A DNA stretch of 64,000 bases from assembly GCA_902728285.1 (NCBI GenBank), contig CACVBU010000402.1:789930-853929 (forward strand), given 5' to 3'. Positions 47,401 to 60,100 of this stretch are shown one piece after another (the stretch's first letter is position 1; every line of letters starts with the position of its first letter). A program made the translations under genes and the position numbers. Source of the DNA: Clytia hemisphaerica (taxonomy: Eukaryota > Cnidaria > Hydrozoa > Leptothecata > Clytiidae). The notes under the pieces were generated by a model, which did not search any database, was not told the origin of the DNA, and worked only from the letters and a program-made list of their open reading frames with translations.

Positions 47401-48651
47401 CCACCAACAAGACGTTCAATGGTGATATTCTGACCAGTCATAGGACTTACAAGACCTTGTGAATTGATAGTCGCTTTGATTTGATCGTTGGTGAGATTGG
47501 AAATAATGGCGCGGTCATAGCTCCATAACTCGAGAACGGAAGTTGGGATACAGGCACTACCAGCGGCCCTGAAAGTTTAGAAAAAAAGAGAATGATGAAT
47601 TAGTCAATTATTAAATGTTATGTACAATGTTGTCAAAGCAAAGTTTCTCGTCTGAGAAGGGAAATGGATTTAACACAGAAAATTAGCTCACATCCTTGAA
47701 ATTTTAGTGAATCATGCAGAATTTTGAGACGAAAAAGCTTCTTTATATATTTCACTGAAATGGGAAAATTGTCTGAGACGGAAGAACAGTGTACGTAAAA
47801 GGTTTGGAGATATTTTGCTTGACAAAAGCCTTTTTTAATGTTTTTTTGCATATAGGACGATAAATAATCTTGAACTTACGAATAGCAGATATCAGTCCAT
47901 TGGTATCCTGTTTTGTTGAACAACATCCCTTTCACTTTCTGGTCTTCTTCATAAAGTTTGAGAAGTCCATCTCTGGTCAATAAATCAGATCCATCTTTCT
48001 TCTCCAAGAGAAGTTTGGAGGTTCTGGATGGTATTGGGAAGACATCATCAATCCATTCTTTGTGTTTGATAGGATCTGAGGTTTGTGATACCCAATTCTT
48101 TTCACCACGATTCTCCGATTGCAATTCTAGTACACCGACCATACAGAGTAGAGAGAGAACTAAGGAGATAATGATCACTTTCCAAGGGTTGTTGGCGACA
48201 CCTCGACCGATTCTGTCGTAGAAGAAGAGAAAAGTGTTAAAATACTTATGGATGACGACTCTAGACGAAGAAAACATTGCCGACTTGACCAATAAGAAGC
48301 TTGGCAGGTTTTCGAACAGTTTCGAAAACAATAGCGGTAATATTGCAATATCCACTTTTTTTGCTTGGAGGAGCTTAAAGCATGATATCCAGCCTTCGGG
48401 CTTTACAGAAATCTGTGGTAGAGACTATTCACTCAAAAAATAACTTATAGATCATTTGAAATCACCTGAGCAATCAAATAAAATACTCACGCTGCAAAGA
48501 AGTTTTCAAGAGCACCATTGATAGTATTGGTGAGGTTTCTACAGCATGAGTCATGTTCTTCTTCCCCATATTGGTCAACCACTGTCACACCCGTGGTGGT
48601 TGTGGATGGTGGTGTGGGTAAAGCGGCTCCGCTATTTGCTTGTGGTGGCAT
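44454..48651 (-). CDS. Patched domain-containing (PTCHD3-like) membrane protein
   Basis: Seven exons join in frame to 934 residues: 48491-48651, 47880-48212, 47295-47568, 46505-47020, 45876-46265, 45418-45741 and 44454-45260 (intron phases 2, 2, 0, 0, 0, 0). Start MPPQANSGAA; the first ~50 residues are cytosolic and Thr/Pro-rich. A membrane segment (WKVIIISLVLSLLCMVGVLE) is followed by a large outer domain. The sterol-sensing domain (about 300-480) carries GIGVDD at 370-375. A second half starts with ILSTPGKVIVLIAVAGLL, then another outer domain, then five segments with GLTVD at 791-795. The two GxxxD motifs are those of patched/RND proton-driven transporters, so both halves look intact. Length and twelve-segment layout fit the patched-domain family (PTCHD3, nematode PTR proteins) rather than true Patched (over 1200 residues). 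Substrate unknown; sterol or lipid transport is an inference from the family. Confidence 0.92.
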
Positions 48652-49300
48652 TGTGTGATTTTAGATTAAAACGCAATTGTTGGTTCTTTTCAGTTTGTTT
48701 GATGCAAGTTTCCAGCCTTAATATTATTCTCTACTGTATTTCAATTGATTTTTTGATTTGTGTTCTTCAATGTTTTCACTTGTTGTTTTCTGCTTCAACT
48801 GAATAATCTTCCTCCATTTATACTCATTCGTCTGAGTTACACAATGTACCCCCTGAATAGAGCAGTGATTATCTATAAAACACTACAGTAATTAACAAAC
48901 AATCCAGGGGGTAATTTATAAATGACGTCAGTGCGTCGGTGTACAAAGTTGCTGAAGTTATTCTTTTGAGAGATGGACTTTGAATAAACTGTCAAAATGG
49001 TATAATTAAAGAGTGGTAGAATAATTATCTTATCTACTATAGGTTACGTCAGTATAAGTTATAAGTATTGAATAAAAAGAAGGCGTATTAGCAGCGAGGG
49101 GAGACATTACATCATTTAAAGCCAATCAAAAGCTTGCATTTCAGAGAGGAAGATTTTAGAAAGCGGACGTAAAAGCTATTATCAAAATAGTTTCATAAAT
49201 GTAAAACGTGACAACTTCTCTCAATGATTTAATTATCTCATAAATCTTTTACACAAAAACATATCTCTTTGGAATTTTCTATGGTAACTGAGTGATGAAC

Positions 49301-49540
49301 TACACGTTTTTTATAAGAACAAACTATATAAGAACATAAGGCTTCGACGGCCAAAATTTTAAGAGCAAGTTAAGAACATTTTAAAGCTTTATGGACTGAA
49401 ACCCGATTTCTTAGGAGAATGTAAAAATGGTCAAAAATGGCGAAAATAAGAACATAAAAATGTTAGAAACTTAAAACTCAAAAAGTTAAGAACATCCCAC
49501 TGCTTCAAAGATTTTGGATGTTCTTATAAAAAAACGTGTA
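49301..49540 (-). mobile_element. TAAGAAC-family MITE, copy 5 (best preserved)
   Basis: 240 bp with terminal inverted repeats TACACGTTTTTTATAAGAAC and GTTCTTATAAAAAAACGTGTA. The terminal TA at each border is the probable target duplication. TAAGAAC or its complement occurs about seven times inside. Confidence 0.85.
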
Positions 49541-49720
49541 CATATTATAAATGAAAGCCCTTCGAAAATTATATCCTTTTTCATTATCTAGTATTATCTA
49601 GAATATCATTTTTGATGCTTCAAATCGTAAAAACTTACTTGTGGTGAATCGGGTTCATTGTTAAGCTTGGCTACACATCTTAGTGGAAAAAAAATCAAAT
49701 CTTAACATCTTTCTTTAAAA

Positions 49721-50270
49721 TGTCAGTATATATGATATGTTGATAAATCTTTTAGACTTTTTAAAAGTGAAAGAATTAGCCTGACCAGACTGTTTGCTGT
49801 AAATTTTGATAAAAATCACTTTTCAAGATTAATATATACCTAAACGATTTTTTTTCTCAAAAAAAAACTTGCAATATATCTCTAATCCTAATTTTTTGAG
49901 AGCTTTCCAAAAATATACAACAGGTCTCCGTTTCTCGAGCTAAAATTTTCATTAATTTTCAACCCTATGATTTTTGCCTGAGACCGTCATATTTGTCCGA
50001 AAATCACACCAAAGTGTCCGAAAAAAAATTGGAAACATAGTAATTTCGATTCCCCTACCCCTTAGCTTTCCAAAAATGTATAACAAATGCTTCTAACAAA
50101 ACAGTCGAGCGATTTTACAAAATGCCCTCTACTATATATGATATGTTGATAAATCTTTTAGACTTTTTAAAAGTGAAAGAATTAGCCTGACCAGGCTGTT
50201 TGCTGTAAATTTTGATAAAAATCACTTTTCAAAACTAATATATACCTAACCGATTTTTTTTCTCAAAAAA
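49721..50270. repeat. ~135-bp direct repeat at ~410-bp spacing
   Basis: The block TATGATATGTTGATAAATCT to TATATACCTAA, then CGATTTTTTTTCTCAAAAAA, occurs at about 49727 and again at about 50138, differing at only a few positions. Between them a second motif, GCTTTCCAAAAAT, is also repeated (49901 and 50067). This looks like a partial tandem duplication with a ~410-bp period. Confidence 0.8.
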
Positions 50271-51580
50271 TCCAGTCTTATGGTTATCAATCTTTGTGCA
50301 AAAATATAAAAACTGGCAATTCTCATTCGAAAAATAGTTTTTGAGGACCTGCAGATAAATGGGTCAGACTGTCCGCAAACATGTCCAAAGGAGACTTTAC
50401 TATACACACATAAAAAACAGCGCGTTTTTGAGTTTCTCACAAAATGGATGTGTGGCAAATACAACTAACCTACCTGGTAAAAAGATTGAATTGACATTTC
50501 AAAATAACTTATTTTTAGCATAAGTATTTTCCAGTGAGTCTTTGTAGATTTAGTCTAATTTTTATCTCTTTGAAGACCAATGACTGATATATCCGACATA
50601 GGAAGTTAAGGAGGGCGGACCTAGTGAGTCAAAAGCCGCAAAATTTATTTTTTTACTAGGTTTTGTCCTTTAGTGAATTAATTTGAGTTTTTGCCATTCC
50701 ATAAATCCAGTCCGCCCCCTCTACCAGTCGAAAAATATTACCCGACTAAGTTTTCCCATTTTAAGGTATGCACCGCCTATAACTAACCATAACCAATGGG
50801 CTTTCAAAAGCGTAAGAAACACCTCTCTTTTCAGCCATTACAGTATTAACATTAACCTACTACCGTCAAACAGCGCTACATCACAAGTGTGCAAGGAAAA
50901 GAAGATCTAGCGATCTAGTTGCATTACATAGTACGTTCAAAAAAAACTCTAGGCCTTGATAAAGCTCAGGGGGAACTGTCTAGAAAGATTTGTTTTTTTT
51001 GAACCAGATTGTATCAGAAGTTTACTGGGTCCCTGGGTCCCAGTGGCGTATTTATATTTAGGAAATTTGCCGAGTAGGTAAAAATTTGAAGCCGAGCGGT
51101 TCCAAGCCTGTTTCATAATTTTTCATATTTTTCAATTTCTCGAAACAATATCACTTGACCTACCCTTAATATCTGCTGGGTCCTGGTAATTACTACATGG
51201 ACACAAATACAATAGCAGTTAAAACTAGCCAACCGCAGATTTAACTAATTGCGATGTAAAAAAGCATAGGTAAGCACATATTTTTCAGTAATTAATGTCC
51301 TTATGTCTAGTTGTATGGCTTTTCAATGAGATTTGTGGTAATAAAAGCGAAGAAAAATGGTGAGAACCCCTAGGGAAATGAAAGAAAAATGAAAGAAATT
51401 GGGTGAAAATGAGGCCGATTCGCCAAATTTGTCCATGTGAATATTTCTGATTCTCAATTTACGAAAAAACGTCCTCGTGAAAATGAATCCACTTAAGGTA
51501 AGTTGTGATTTAAAAAGCTCTGGTCGGATATCTAGAGCAAAGTGGACCCTTTTATTTTCCAGCTATAAGGAATACCTTAA

Positions 51581-52136
51581 CCCTTTAAGTGCCACGGTCA
51601 TTTTTTTCTAAATTTTTTAAAGAAAATCGCTAGTTCAAACTTGAAAGGCTTATATCTCCGGATCTAGAAGGAGTTAGAAGCTTGTTGGGTAGCTTAGAGT
51701 CTCTTTTTTCTTTTAGGCGCCTTCGGTGCCGTGCGATTTAGGAAATGCGGGGTGGGCAGGGTGGGCGGCAGCTAAGGGGGTGGTTAAGGGACCTGCGCAG
51801 ACCTGCCTGAATGATAGAAAGATGCCCAATGGCAAAACTTTAAATTAATTCGCTGGAGGATAGAATCAAGTAAAACAGGGCCAAATTTGGAGGTTAACGG
51901 TCAAAATCTTAAAAAAGTGGATTTTTGTCAAATTTTTGCATTTTTTTGACTTTTTGGCTTAAAATCTTGCTGGAAAGACTCACTTTTGATTTTTTTTTGC
52001 TTGACCGTGAAGCCCAATTCAATTCCTACGAGTTAGACCAAAAATGATGATTTCTGACTCAAACTGGGCATTACAGGAGGGCTTCGCCCTCCTACATAGC
52101 CCATGTCTGATATATACGACATTTGCACTTAAAGGG
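51581..52136. mobile_element. piggyBac-type MITE, 556 bp
   Basis: CCCTTTAAGTGCCACGGTC at the left end is mirrored by GCACTTAAAGGG at the right, and the element is flanked on both sides by TTAA. The TTAA target and CCCTTT ends are the signature of piggyBac elements. No transposase fragment is seen, so it is non-autonomous. Confidence 0.8.
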
Positions 52137-52477
52137 TTAAGGGAACTAATTTTGACCTAAATACCCCAGTATTTGCAACATAAATTTAACAACATAAATT
52201 GCAATTTAAAAAGGCATAGATGTGCAAAAAACTTACGTAATTCATCTTTTAATGACAAGTTCGAGACTTTTTATGAAATTTGTGGGAGCGAAATTATGTT
52301 ATACAGAGATTTGATATGCCGTGACAAAAGATTACATCATTCTAAACCAATCATATTGAAGTGAAGATGTAATCTGTACACTGGAAAAGGAATTGGTGAT
52401 ACAAACTTTAACAACTGCTGAAATGACTAAAGATCCTTTTTCTATGAAGAGTGTTGACCCTTTAGGTCATGATTTAC

Positions 52478-52620
52478 AGTCCACTCTCTTTAATTCGAGC
52501 TCGAACGGGAAATCTTACTTATTCGAATTACAGAGAGAATCGAATGATATAAAGTATTTTAAAAGGGTTTTTTTCTTGACGGGGGACAGGAAACAAGTTC
52601 GAAAAACTGAAGAAGTCTAG
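52478..52620 (+). mobile_element. pogo/Tigger-like MITE fragment
   Basis: Segments ACTCTCTTTAATTCGAGCTC, CTTATTCGAATTACAGAGAG and TTGACGGGGGACAGG match the family at 16080-16690 and 23595. The right end is not clear. Confidence 0.6.
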
Positions 52621-52975
52621 GGGAATGACACCTTCCAAAAGGCACTATGGGGTTGATATTTTTAAATTTAGAGAACACCTTAAAGATGGTATCCGCATAA
52701 GAATGAGAGCAGGGTCCCTTCTTTTTTAGTTTGCGCAAAAGTTGAAATTCGTACAATTCGTATCAAATTATTCAAATTTGGAGCTATTTATCTCGGGCGT
52801 CGTTCACTACATTCATTTTAAGATTACATCATCAATAATATAATCTCTACATCCTTAATTAAAACCAAACGCCGCCATGATAATTAATGTGCATATTTTA
52901 GATAATTATGCCATGTACATGATTACATCATCCTCAATTGATCGAATTGAATTTTTTATGGATGGCAGAATACAT

Positions 52976-53451
52976 AGATCTTATCGGAGTTTTTTATTTT
53001 TTTTAAAAAAGGGATGCATTGTGGGATTGTTTCGAGGGTATTACGATAGAAATCTCTTAGAAATTCCTCGAGGGAATTCTATTGTAATACCCAATGAAGT
53101 ATAAGCCCGAAGGGCTAGAATCGAATCTCCTTGGTAGGATTTGAAGCCAACAAATCCTACCAAAGTTGCGCGGCCTTGAGCGCCTCGCCTTGTTTTTACA
53201 CAAATGACAGATTGAAACTAAAATTTACCGCTAAATTTCGAAAAAAATATGAATCGTAAACAAAGGAATTTTTAGATTCAATCCGTCGTCAAAAATACAG
53301 CGCGTTTTTTAAGGCTTCACTTTTTCTAGCCTGAGAAAGGTTAGAGATTCTACTCTAGCCCTTCGGGCTTTAAACTCAATGGTAATACCCCCGAAACAAT
53401 CCCACAATGCACCGCTGTCTTAGAAAAATCAAAAATCCTGATAAGGTCTAT
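52976..53451. mobile_element. TIR element, ~475 bp
   Basis: The left arm ATAGATCTTATCGGAGTTTT, continuing to GCATTGTGGGATTGTTTCGA, is mirrored at the right (TCGGGGGTATTACCATT complement side, AAACAATCCCACAATGCACC, CCTGATAAGGTCTAT). The arms are ~70 bp. The interior holds AGCCCGAAGGGCT-type inverted words and a fragment (CTAGCCCTTCGGGCTTTAAA) related to 24560-24700. Confidence 0.75.
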
Positions 53452-53838
53452 TATGAAAGAATCTCTCATTATGAAGACTGTGGTTAGCTAAAATATGTGC
53501 ATAATTTTGATAGAATCATTACATCATTCGAAACCAATAAGAAAGCTGAAAAGAAAGGAGGAATTTATCTGAAAAGCTTCTAAAGGAAAAGGAAATGATG
53601 ATTAGCGTTAATGTAAGAAGAAGTTGCTTTCCTTTGCAAGAAATGAAACATTTTTGACGTGTCCAAAATAATGGTAGCAATTATTATATTGTTAATCCAA
53701 ATCTGAGTTATATAAAAAGACATATTCGGTCATTCGATATCTTGCTCTGTAGGATAAAAAATTAGGCATTAGAGACTTCCTCTCATGAAAGGCTCTATAT
53801 GCGTTCAAAATCAATTGTATGCGGATAGCGTTAAACCT

Positions 53839-54212
53839 AATACACGTTTTTTTTATTTTATTAGAACACCTAAAATTTGGCTGAGCCTGGATGTGCTTAT
53901 TTTTTTAGCAATTTTCAGCCTGAAATGTTCTTAGATGCGTTCTTAAATTTTCAGACTACTCTAAATCGACAATATCATGCAAAATAAAGAGCACTTAAAA
54001 TTGGTAAAATTTGGACAATATTTGACTCTCGATTTAGAAAATCCATTCCTAAGTTTGTTTAAAACTGCTTGAAAAGTGGAAAAAATTGTAGTTTCTTGTC
54101 ATTTTTTTCCAAACTGAGGCTGTGCATGTTCTTACGATGTTCTTAATTTTTCGACGAATTTCAGCCTCGATGTTCTTAAAAACTGGGTTCTAATAAAAGA
54201 AAAAACGTGTAT
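53839..54212 (+). mobile_element. TAAGAAC-family MITE, copy 6 (diverged)
   Basis: TACACGTTTTTTTTATTTTA and AAAAGAAAAAACGTGTA are the inverted ends, each with TA. At ~370 bp it is longer than other copies, and its interior keeps only some TGTTCTTA words. Confidence 0.7.
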
Positions 54213-54379
54213 TGCAGAATTGCTTCTCTAAGGTTAGGGAATCAAAAAAAAAAGGTTTTAAACTGAAGTTTTTCAGCAAAAAGATAACTTGCTATTGTTT
54301 GTTTAAAAGAAGTATATATACAAAATATAGATTCAAAACTAAAAAAATCTAAAATACTCAATTTTTTTTGTTTTCTGGT

Positions 54380-54409
54380 AGCATGGATTTAATATATTAA
54401 ATCCATGCT
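54380..54409. repeat. Perfect 30-bp palindrome
   Basis: AGCATGGATTTAATATATTAAATCCATGCT is its own reverse complement with no spacer (two 15-base arms). No larger element can be recognised around it. Confidence 0.95.
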
Positions 54410-54786
54410 GGTAGCAAAATGAAATGCTATATAAGATTTGCCAGGGGTATTTTCCGGGGGGACAATTAGGCAAAATAGCATACCGCAGTGATTCTAAAAA
54501 TAGACATCAAAATTACTGTTTGTCCGAGTTTTAATCCCATAATCCTTTGCAACTCAAAATTCGTACCTTACAAAATTTAAAGTTTTACTATGGTGATCAT
54601 TTTTGAGATTGTGATTGCCCTTTTTTCATGTGGAGGAGTTATTATATGACAAAAGAAAAAGGCCAATCTCAAAGACAGAACAGAATTTGCAAGATTTCCA
54701 ATTTTCCAAGTAGAAACTTATTTTGAGATTAAACCTTTAGTCACGTGGACGACAACCTATTGACAATACAAAAGTAATAACTTGCA

Positions 54787-55432
54787 CCATGAACATATAA
54801 ACGACTGGACATCCATCTCCTTTGTCTTTTTGAAGATAACACAGCTAGCTTCGTTGCCGCCTCGTTAAAAGCATAAAATAAAACAATAGATTTTGATGAT
54901 ATACCACTTGGGAATACCTTGCTAACAACGTCAAAACTTCGACAAAAGTCTCTGTTAATCTACTCCTCTCGAGTCTTTTATCTATATCATAACAAAGATA
55001 ACGAATCATCGTCAGCTTGCCAAAACTCCGACTAATATTTCAAAATTTTGACTTAAAAGTGTCTAATAATTTTAGAGAGCGTCACATTCTAATTTCGATA
55101 TTCTTATTACACAGGCTCTAAACTTTGGCAAGCTATTTTTTTTTTCAAATCATAAAAAAAATTATTGGAGTTACAAAAGGGATTCGTTATACACACAGTT
55201 GAAATTCTGCATTTCAGAGTTGAAAAAGTTGATAAAATAATTAATTACAAAGTTGTGCATTAGAAGTAATGTTCAAGCTCTATCAATCTTTTTACCTAAA
55301 TAATTCAAAGAAATAAAATTACGACGGAATATTGTCGGATTTTTCATACCAATTTTGAAAAACAGGCGGCAACGAAGCTCGCTTCAAAGAGACAATAAAA
55401 GATAGATGTCCAGTCGTTTATATGTTCATGCT
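54787..55432. mobile_element. TIR element, ~645 bp
   Basis: Left end CATGAACATATAAACGACTG, then GACATCCATC; right end GATAGATGTCCAGTCGTTTA, then TATGTTCATG. The similarity continues inward (AGCTTCGTTGCCGCCT against AGGCGGCAACGAAGCT), giving arms of ~80 bp. The interior is AT-rich with no coding signal. Confidence 0.8.
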
Positions 55433-55529
55433 TGCACGCATTACGAATCAAGATGAAAAGGATTGTATGATTGAATTTCGGTCAAATGTTGAAAGTAGTA
55501 ATTATGACATTTGTGTAGCGGTGTGCTAT

Positions 55530-56652
55530 TACTGCCGGTGTCACAGTAAAATATTACTCCCCAAAATTTATACTCTCCAGTCATTATTTACTGGGAAATA
55601 ATTACTCCCCAGTAATCTATTCCCAGGAAATTATTACTTCCGGGAGTATAAATTAACGCGAAAATAATGACTCCCTTCGGGAAATTTTTACTCCCCTGAT
55701 AGTATACCAAAAAACTGGCATAGATCACGATCAACATTCGGTTTCTAATCTTTTTTCCTGTTTATCATGAATAAATAACAAAAACAATATGAAAACTTAC
55801 TGTTATTTTGACATTTAATTGAATTTAAATTTAATTTTTTCTTGAGTGCGATTTGCTTGGGTTAGAAAATTGAGAGATATTTTAAAAACCTGGCTACATC
55901 TCGACACTGCAACACTGTTTTCTTTATTTTGAAATAATTCTTGAAATTTAATTCAAAAAATTCTTGTTCGTAGAGCTTTTTCTTGGCCCAATAAAAATTC
56001 TAATAAAAAGGCATCTTTCTTGACTATACTGATTTCGAACCCCCCCCCCGTCTATTATATTTTACAGAAATTTCGGACCCCTCCCCCCTTTTATATTTGG
56101 ACCCCTCTATTATTCGGGTCGTTAGAGTAGAATATTTCAACAGGAAAATGAAGATAAAAAATCGCTACAGTGGGGATAGCATTCTTTGATTTTTCCCCGA
56201 ACGGATGAAAATGTTCCTGGCGTCACCAGGGGTACAATTCAACGGGATGGGTGGGGGTAACAACGGGTCACTTTAACTTATAGATGATTTTATGGCTAGC
56301 TTTTCTTTTACAGCAACCACAACAATAAAGTTTATGGATTACAGTATGGATACATTTTTAAAACGTCTCTACTTAGCAAGTGACTTCATTGATTGGAATC
56401 TCCAAATCGAATGTTTAATTCGAATATGCAATAGTCGGAATTCACCAGGGAGTCATTATTTACTGGGAAAATAACACTCCCCCCTAATTAGAGCAAATAA
56501 ATTTGCAATTTGAAGGGGAGTATTTTTTTCCACGGGGGAGTAATAATTTCTTAGGTAATTATTACTCTGGGGGTCATTTTTTCCCTGGAAATTATAACTG
56601 AGGGAGTGATTTTTTCCGGGGAGTAAAGATTTACGGTTACACCGGGTATGTG
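55530..56652. mobile_element. ~1.1 kb TIR element with GGGAGTAAT motifs
   Basis: Left end CCGGTGTCACAGTAAAATAT, then TACTCCCC; right end GGGGAGTAAAGATTTACGGT, then TACACCGG. Words ATTACTCCC on the left (55550-55695) and GGGAGTAAT or GGGAGTCATT on the right (56450-56630) recur about a dozen times in opposite orientation. The middle holds unrelated C-rich (56040-56100) and AT-rich sequence. Confidence 0.75.
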
Positions 56653-57132
56653 AGAGCCAAAAGGGTACTTTTCCGCACACTCAAAAGTCCTAAAAGGGGT
56701 ACAAAAACCATTAAAAAGCATTTGAGTATCTGTAATGGTTGCAAATTCTTGAAATTTGGACTAAAATTTGAAAATTTTGGCTGAAATTTTGGGGAAAGTC
56801 TCTCTGGCGAAAACGTCAAACCGTACAAAATTTTCGAAATTCAGTTTTTCTCTAAGGATCGATTTTCGAATTTAGGCTCGGACCGTTATCTCGCAATTCT
56901 CCCATCCCCAGGAGGTATTATTCAAGTTGCATAGTTCAAAAATTGAAATAAAATATTTATTTTACGATTAAAGCAACCTTTCGAACCTGTTCTTTCTGGA
57001 TATTGGAGATGCAAAATAATGTGGCTCGGGATTTTATAGAGTTATTTTCAATTGCTTCAAAAATTATAAATTCCAATTAATGAAAAAATATATTACATGA
57101 AATTATAAATAATTATCATAAAACAACAAAGT

Positions 57133-60100
57133 TTAGAAAACACGATCGAAAATCGCATTACTTCCCATATTCTGAGGGGGTGCCTGTGCAGGCCTTTGGC
57201 TATTTGAATGTCCTAACCGATTTCGGTTGCCTTGGTTTCTCGGCGCCGTCAAAAGTTCAAACATGGAAGTCGTGACTTTCGATAAAGTTCGTGTTAAATC
57301 GCACGGCAACGGATCACTCCAAAAGAAATCATGATTTAAAGCAGTGTCGGCATCGCAACGTTTCGATGGGTCCAAGGTTAGTAATTTATCCACCAAATCT
57401 AAAGCGTGAGCGTCACTAACAAAATCACGTAACCTTTCCTTTACCTTGCGTTTACTTTTAGTCGAAGAATCCGCCATTTTGGAAAAGAGCTCTAGTTTTT
57501 CAACATTAGGCCATACTTCTTTACTGATAGTACCACACAAACTCGATATCAAATGAAGTTGTGCTTGCTCTGTGTTTCCCTGCATTATGGGTGATCGAGT
57601 CCATAACTCCGCCATTATGCAACCGGCGCCCCACATGTCGATGGGCGGTCCATAGTTACGTTCACCGAGGAGTAGTTCGGGTGGGCGGTACCATAATGTC
57701 ACAACCCGATTCGTGTATCTGTATGTTGAGAAGGTTTTTTATATAAAGTCCGCGTGGTTCAAATTAAGTTAGACTTTTGAATTGTTTGATTTTTTCTATT
57801 TCTTTCAAAAGTTAAAGTCGTCATGAGTTGTTAAAGTTAGCGGTTTTAATGAAAGACCTATTCAACATTTCGCAGCTTTAAAGAGTGTGGCGCCTCTGTG
57901 ATATTTAAGGTTTTTGTGGTGTTTTTGGATAAATATTAGAGAGGGTGTAAGTTTATCGTTAGATTGGTTAGAGTTTTTTTAATGATTCACCAATAGAAGC
58001 AATCGCTTTGGAAAAGGGTAGCTCTCTGAAATTTATGATATTCACTTGACAAGACATTAATGCAGTCATCCACATCCTCTCACATTTCATTTTATGGATT
58101 ACAATTTTTAAAGCTTGCTATTAGCAAACAGGTTAAAAAGTAGAATGGATGAAAGGAATGCAATGGGGGCTAAAATCATGGAGATTTTTAGTCTTGACCA
58201 CGATAATATTTATAATTGGGTTGATTGTTATAGTCCAGGGAAAGTGTGCATCAATTGTGCGTTTTTGACTAGAAAGCATAAAATTTGGTACAGTGGTACC
58301 TTAGGGGGAAAGAAACATTTTAAGCCTCTGACCCACTTCCGGAACACCTGTTTGTGTATTTTACAGACCAGAATGCCTCCCAGGCAAGAAAAATTTTTTT
58401 TATCTTCAAAGCATGTCATATGATATATCGTTGGGAAGGTTTTCTCACACTAATTCTAAAAAACATCACAACATATATCTGAAAATGGACTGGGTCCGAG
58501 TTATGAGCTACGGAAGTAATTTACAGACCAGTCTGCATGCCCGAAAAAACTTTTTATTTTTGTTCCAAAACATGTCATATCATATACCGTTGGAAAGGTT
58601 TTTTCACACTGATTCTGAAAATCATCATGATATGTATTAAAAATGGACTGGGTCCGAGTTATAGGCCATGGGAGTATTTTACAGACCAGAATGGCTCCTG
58701 ACCCATAACTCGGACCTAGTCCATTTTCAGATACATGTTGTGATGTTTTTTAGAACCAGTCTGAAAAAACCTTTCAAACGGTATATAACATGACATGTTT
58801 TGGAGATAAAAATATTTTTTGTATGCCCGGGAGCCGTTCTGGTCTGTAAATTACTCCCATGGCTTATTTCACGGACCCAGTCCATTTTGAGATGCATATC
58901 ATGATGATTTTTAGAATCAGTATGAAAAAACCTTTCCAACGGTATATGATATGACATATTTTGGAACAAAACTAAAATTTTTTTTCGGGCATGCAGACTG
59001 GTCTGTAAATTACTTCCGTAGCCCATAACTCGGACCCAGTCCATTTTCAGATATATGTTGTGATGTTTTTTAGAATCAGTGTGAGAAAACCTTTCCAACA
59101 ATATATCATATGACATGTTTTGAAGACAAAGATTTTTTTTCTTTCCTTGGAGGCAATCTGGTCTGTAAAATACACAAACAGGTGTTTCAGAAGTGGGTCA
59201 GAGGCTTAAAATGTTTCTTACCCCCTAAGGTACCACTGTACCAAATTTCATGCTTTCTAGTCAAAAATGCACAATTGTATTCATTTTTAGCACACTTTCC
59301 CTGGACTATTAGGAGTTGAACAGCTAGACTTTTTTTTTGCAAATCCAGTTTTCGGATCAGGGCTTGGGTTGCTTAGCATTCTAACTCATTTTCTGAAAAA
59401 TTACTTTAACCACCCCTGATCTTTTACCTTATTTTATGCTAATTGGGTCGAGAGCCATTGTCTGCAATGGTTGGACTATCTAAAAAGGTTTTAACTTACG
59501 AGATAGTGTAAAAAAATTGGAAAATTTAAGGGCTCGAGCCTTGGCAGCCTGGTTTCTTGTTACAAACTGTGTATTATCAGGACATTTTTTCATTTCACGC
59601 CCGTAGTTTTCCCCGCCCTCAGCGTTTATTCGAAGAAATACAGTAATGTAGATAGTTATTGGGATGAATGAGATATTATAACATTATTATTAAAATATGA
59701 CACAAAATAATTTAAGGTATTAAATCAGCCGCATTGTTAGGCTTACACTGGTTTTTAGGCTGATTTAATTGAAATTAGGGCTTTTAGGGGTTATATATTT
59801 CCAGACAAAGCGCTGGTTGAGATAGAGTAAAAAGCAAAAGAATTAAAAACTATAGAATATACAGAATACACAAACAAATCAAAAGACAATATGAATATCC
59901 AAAAATGGCACTGCTTTAAAATTAAAGTCAAAACATCCGACCAGTAATATGAAATATAAATCAAAAAGAAATCATCTTACTTATTCTTGCTTGGATCTCT
60001 ATTCAAATGGATACCACGGGCAAGACCAAAATCTGCCAGTTTCAACACTCCAGCTTTGGTGATCAATACATTGGCAGCTTTCATGTCTCGGTGAAGGATC

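Larger units (their letters stand above)
48652..57132. other. Gene-free 8.5 kb region rich in MITE-like elements
   Basis: Between the patched-domain gene start and the CDK9 stop codon I find no exon. Defined repeats are listed separately. 48652-49300, 50480-51575, 52140-52475, 53455-53838 and 54213-54786 show no structure I can name. The promoter of the patched-domain gene must lie just above 48651. Confidence 0.55.

Noticed and set aside
52877..53104. Open frame of 75 codons
   Set aside because: It overlaps the left arm of the TIR element at 52976-53451 and has no recognisable content.
58115..59319. Open frames of 60-130 codons inside the CDK9 intron on both strands
   Set aside because: They mirror each other because of the inverted repeat and show no domain.
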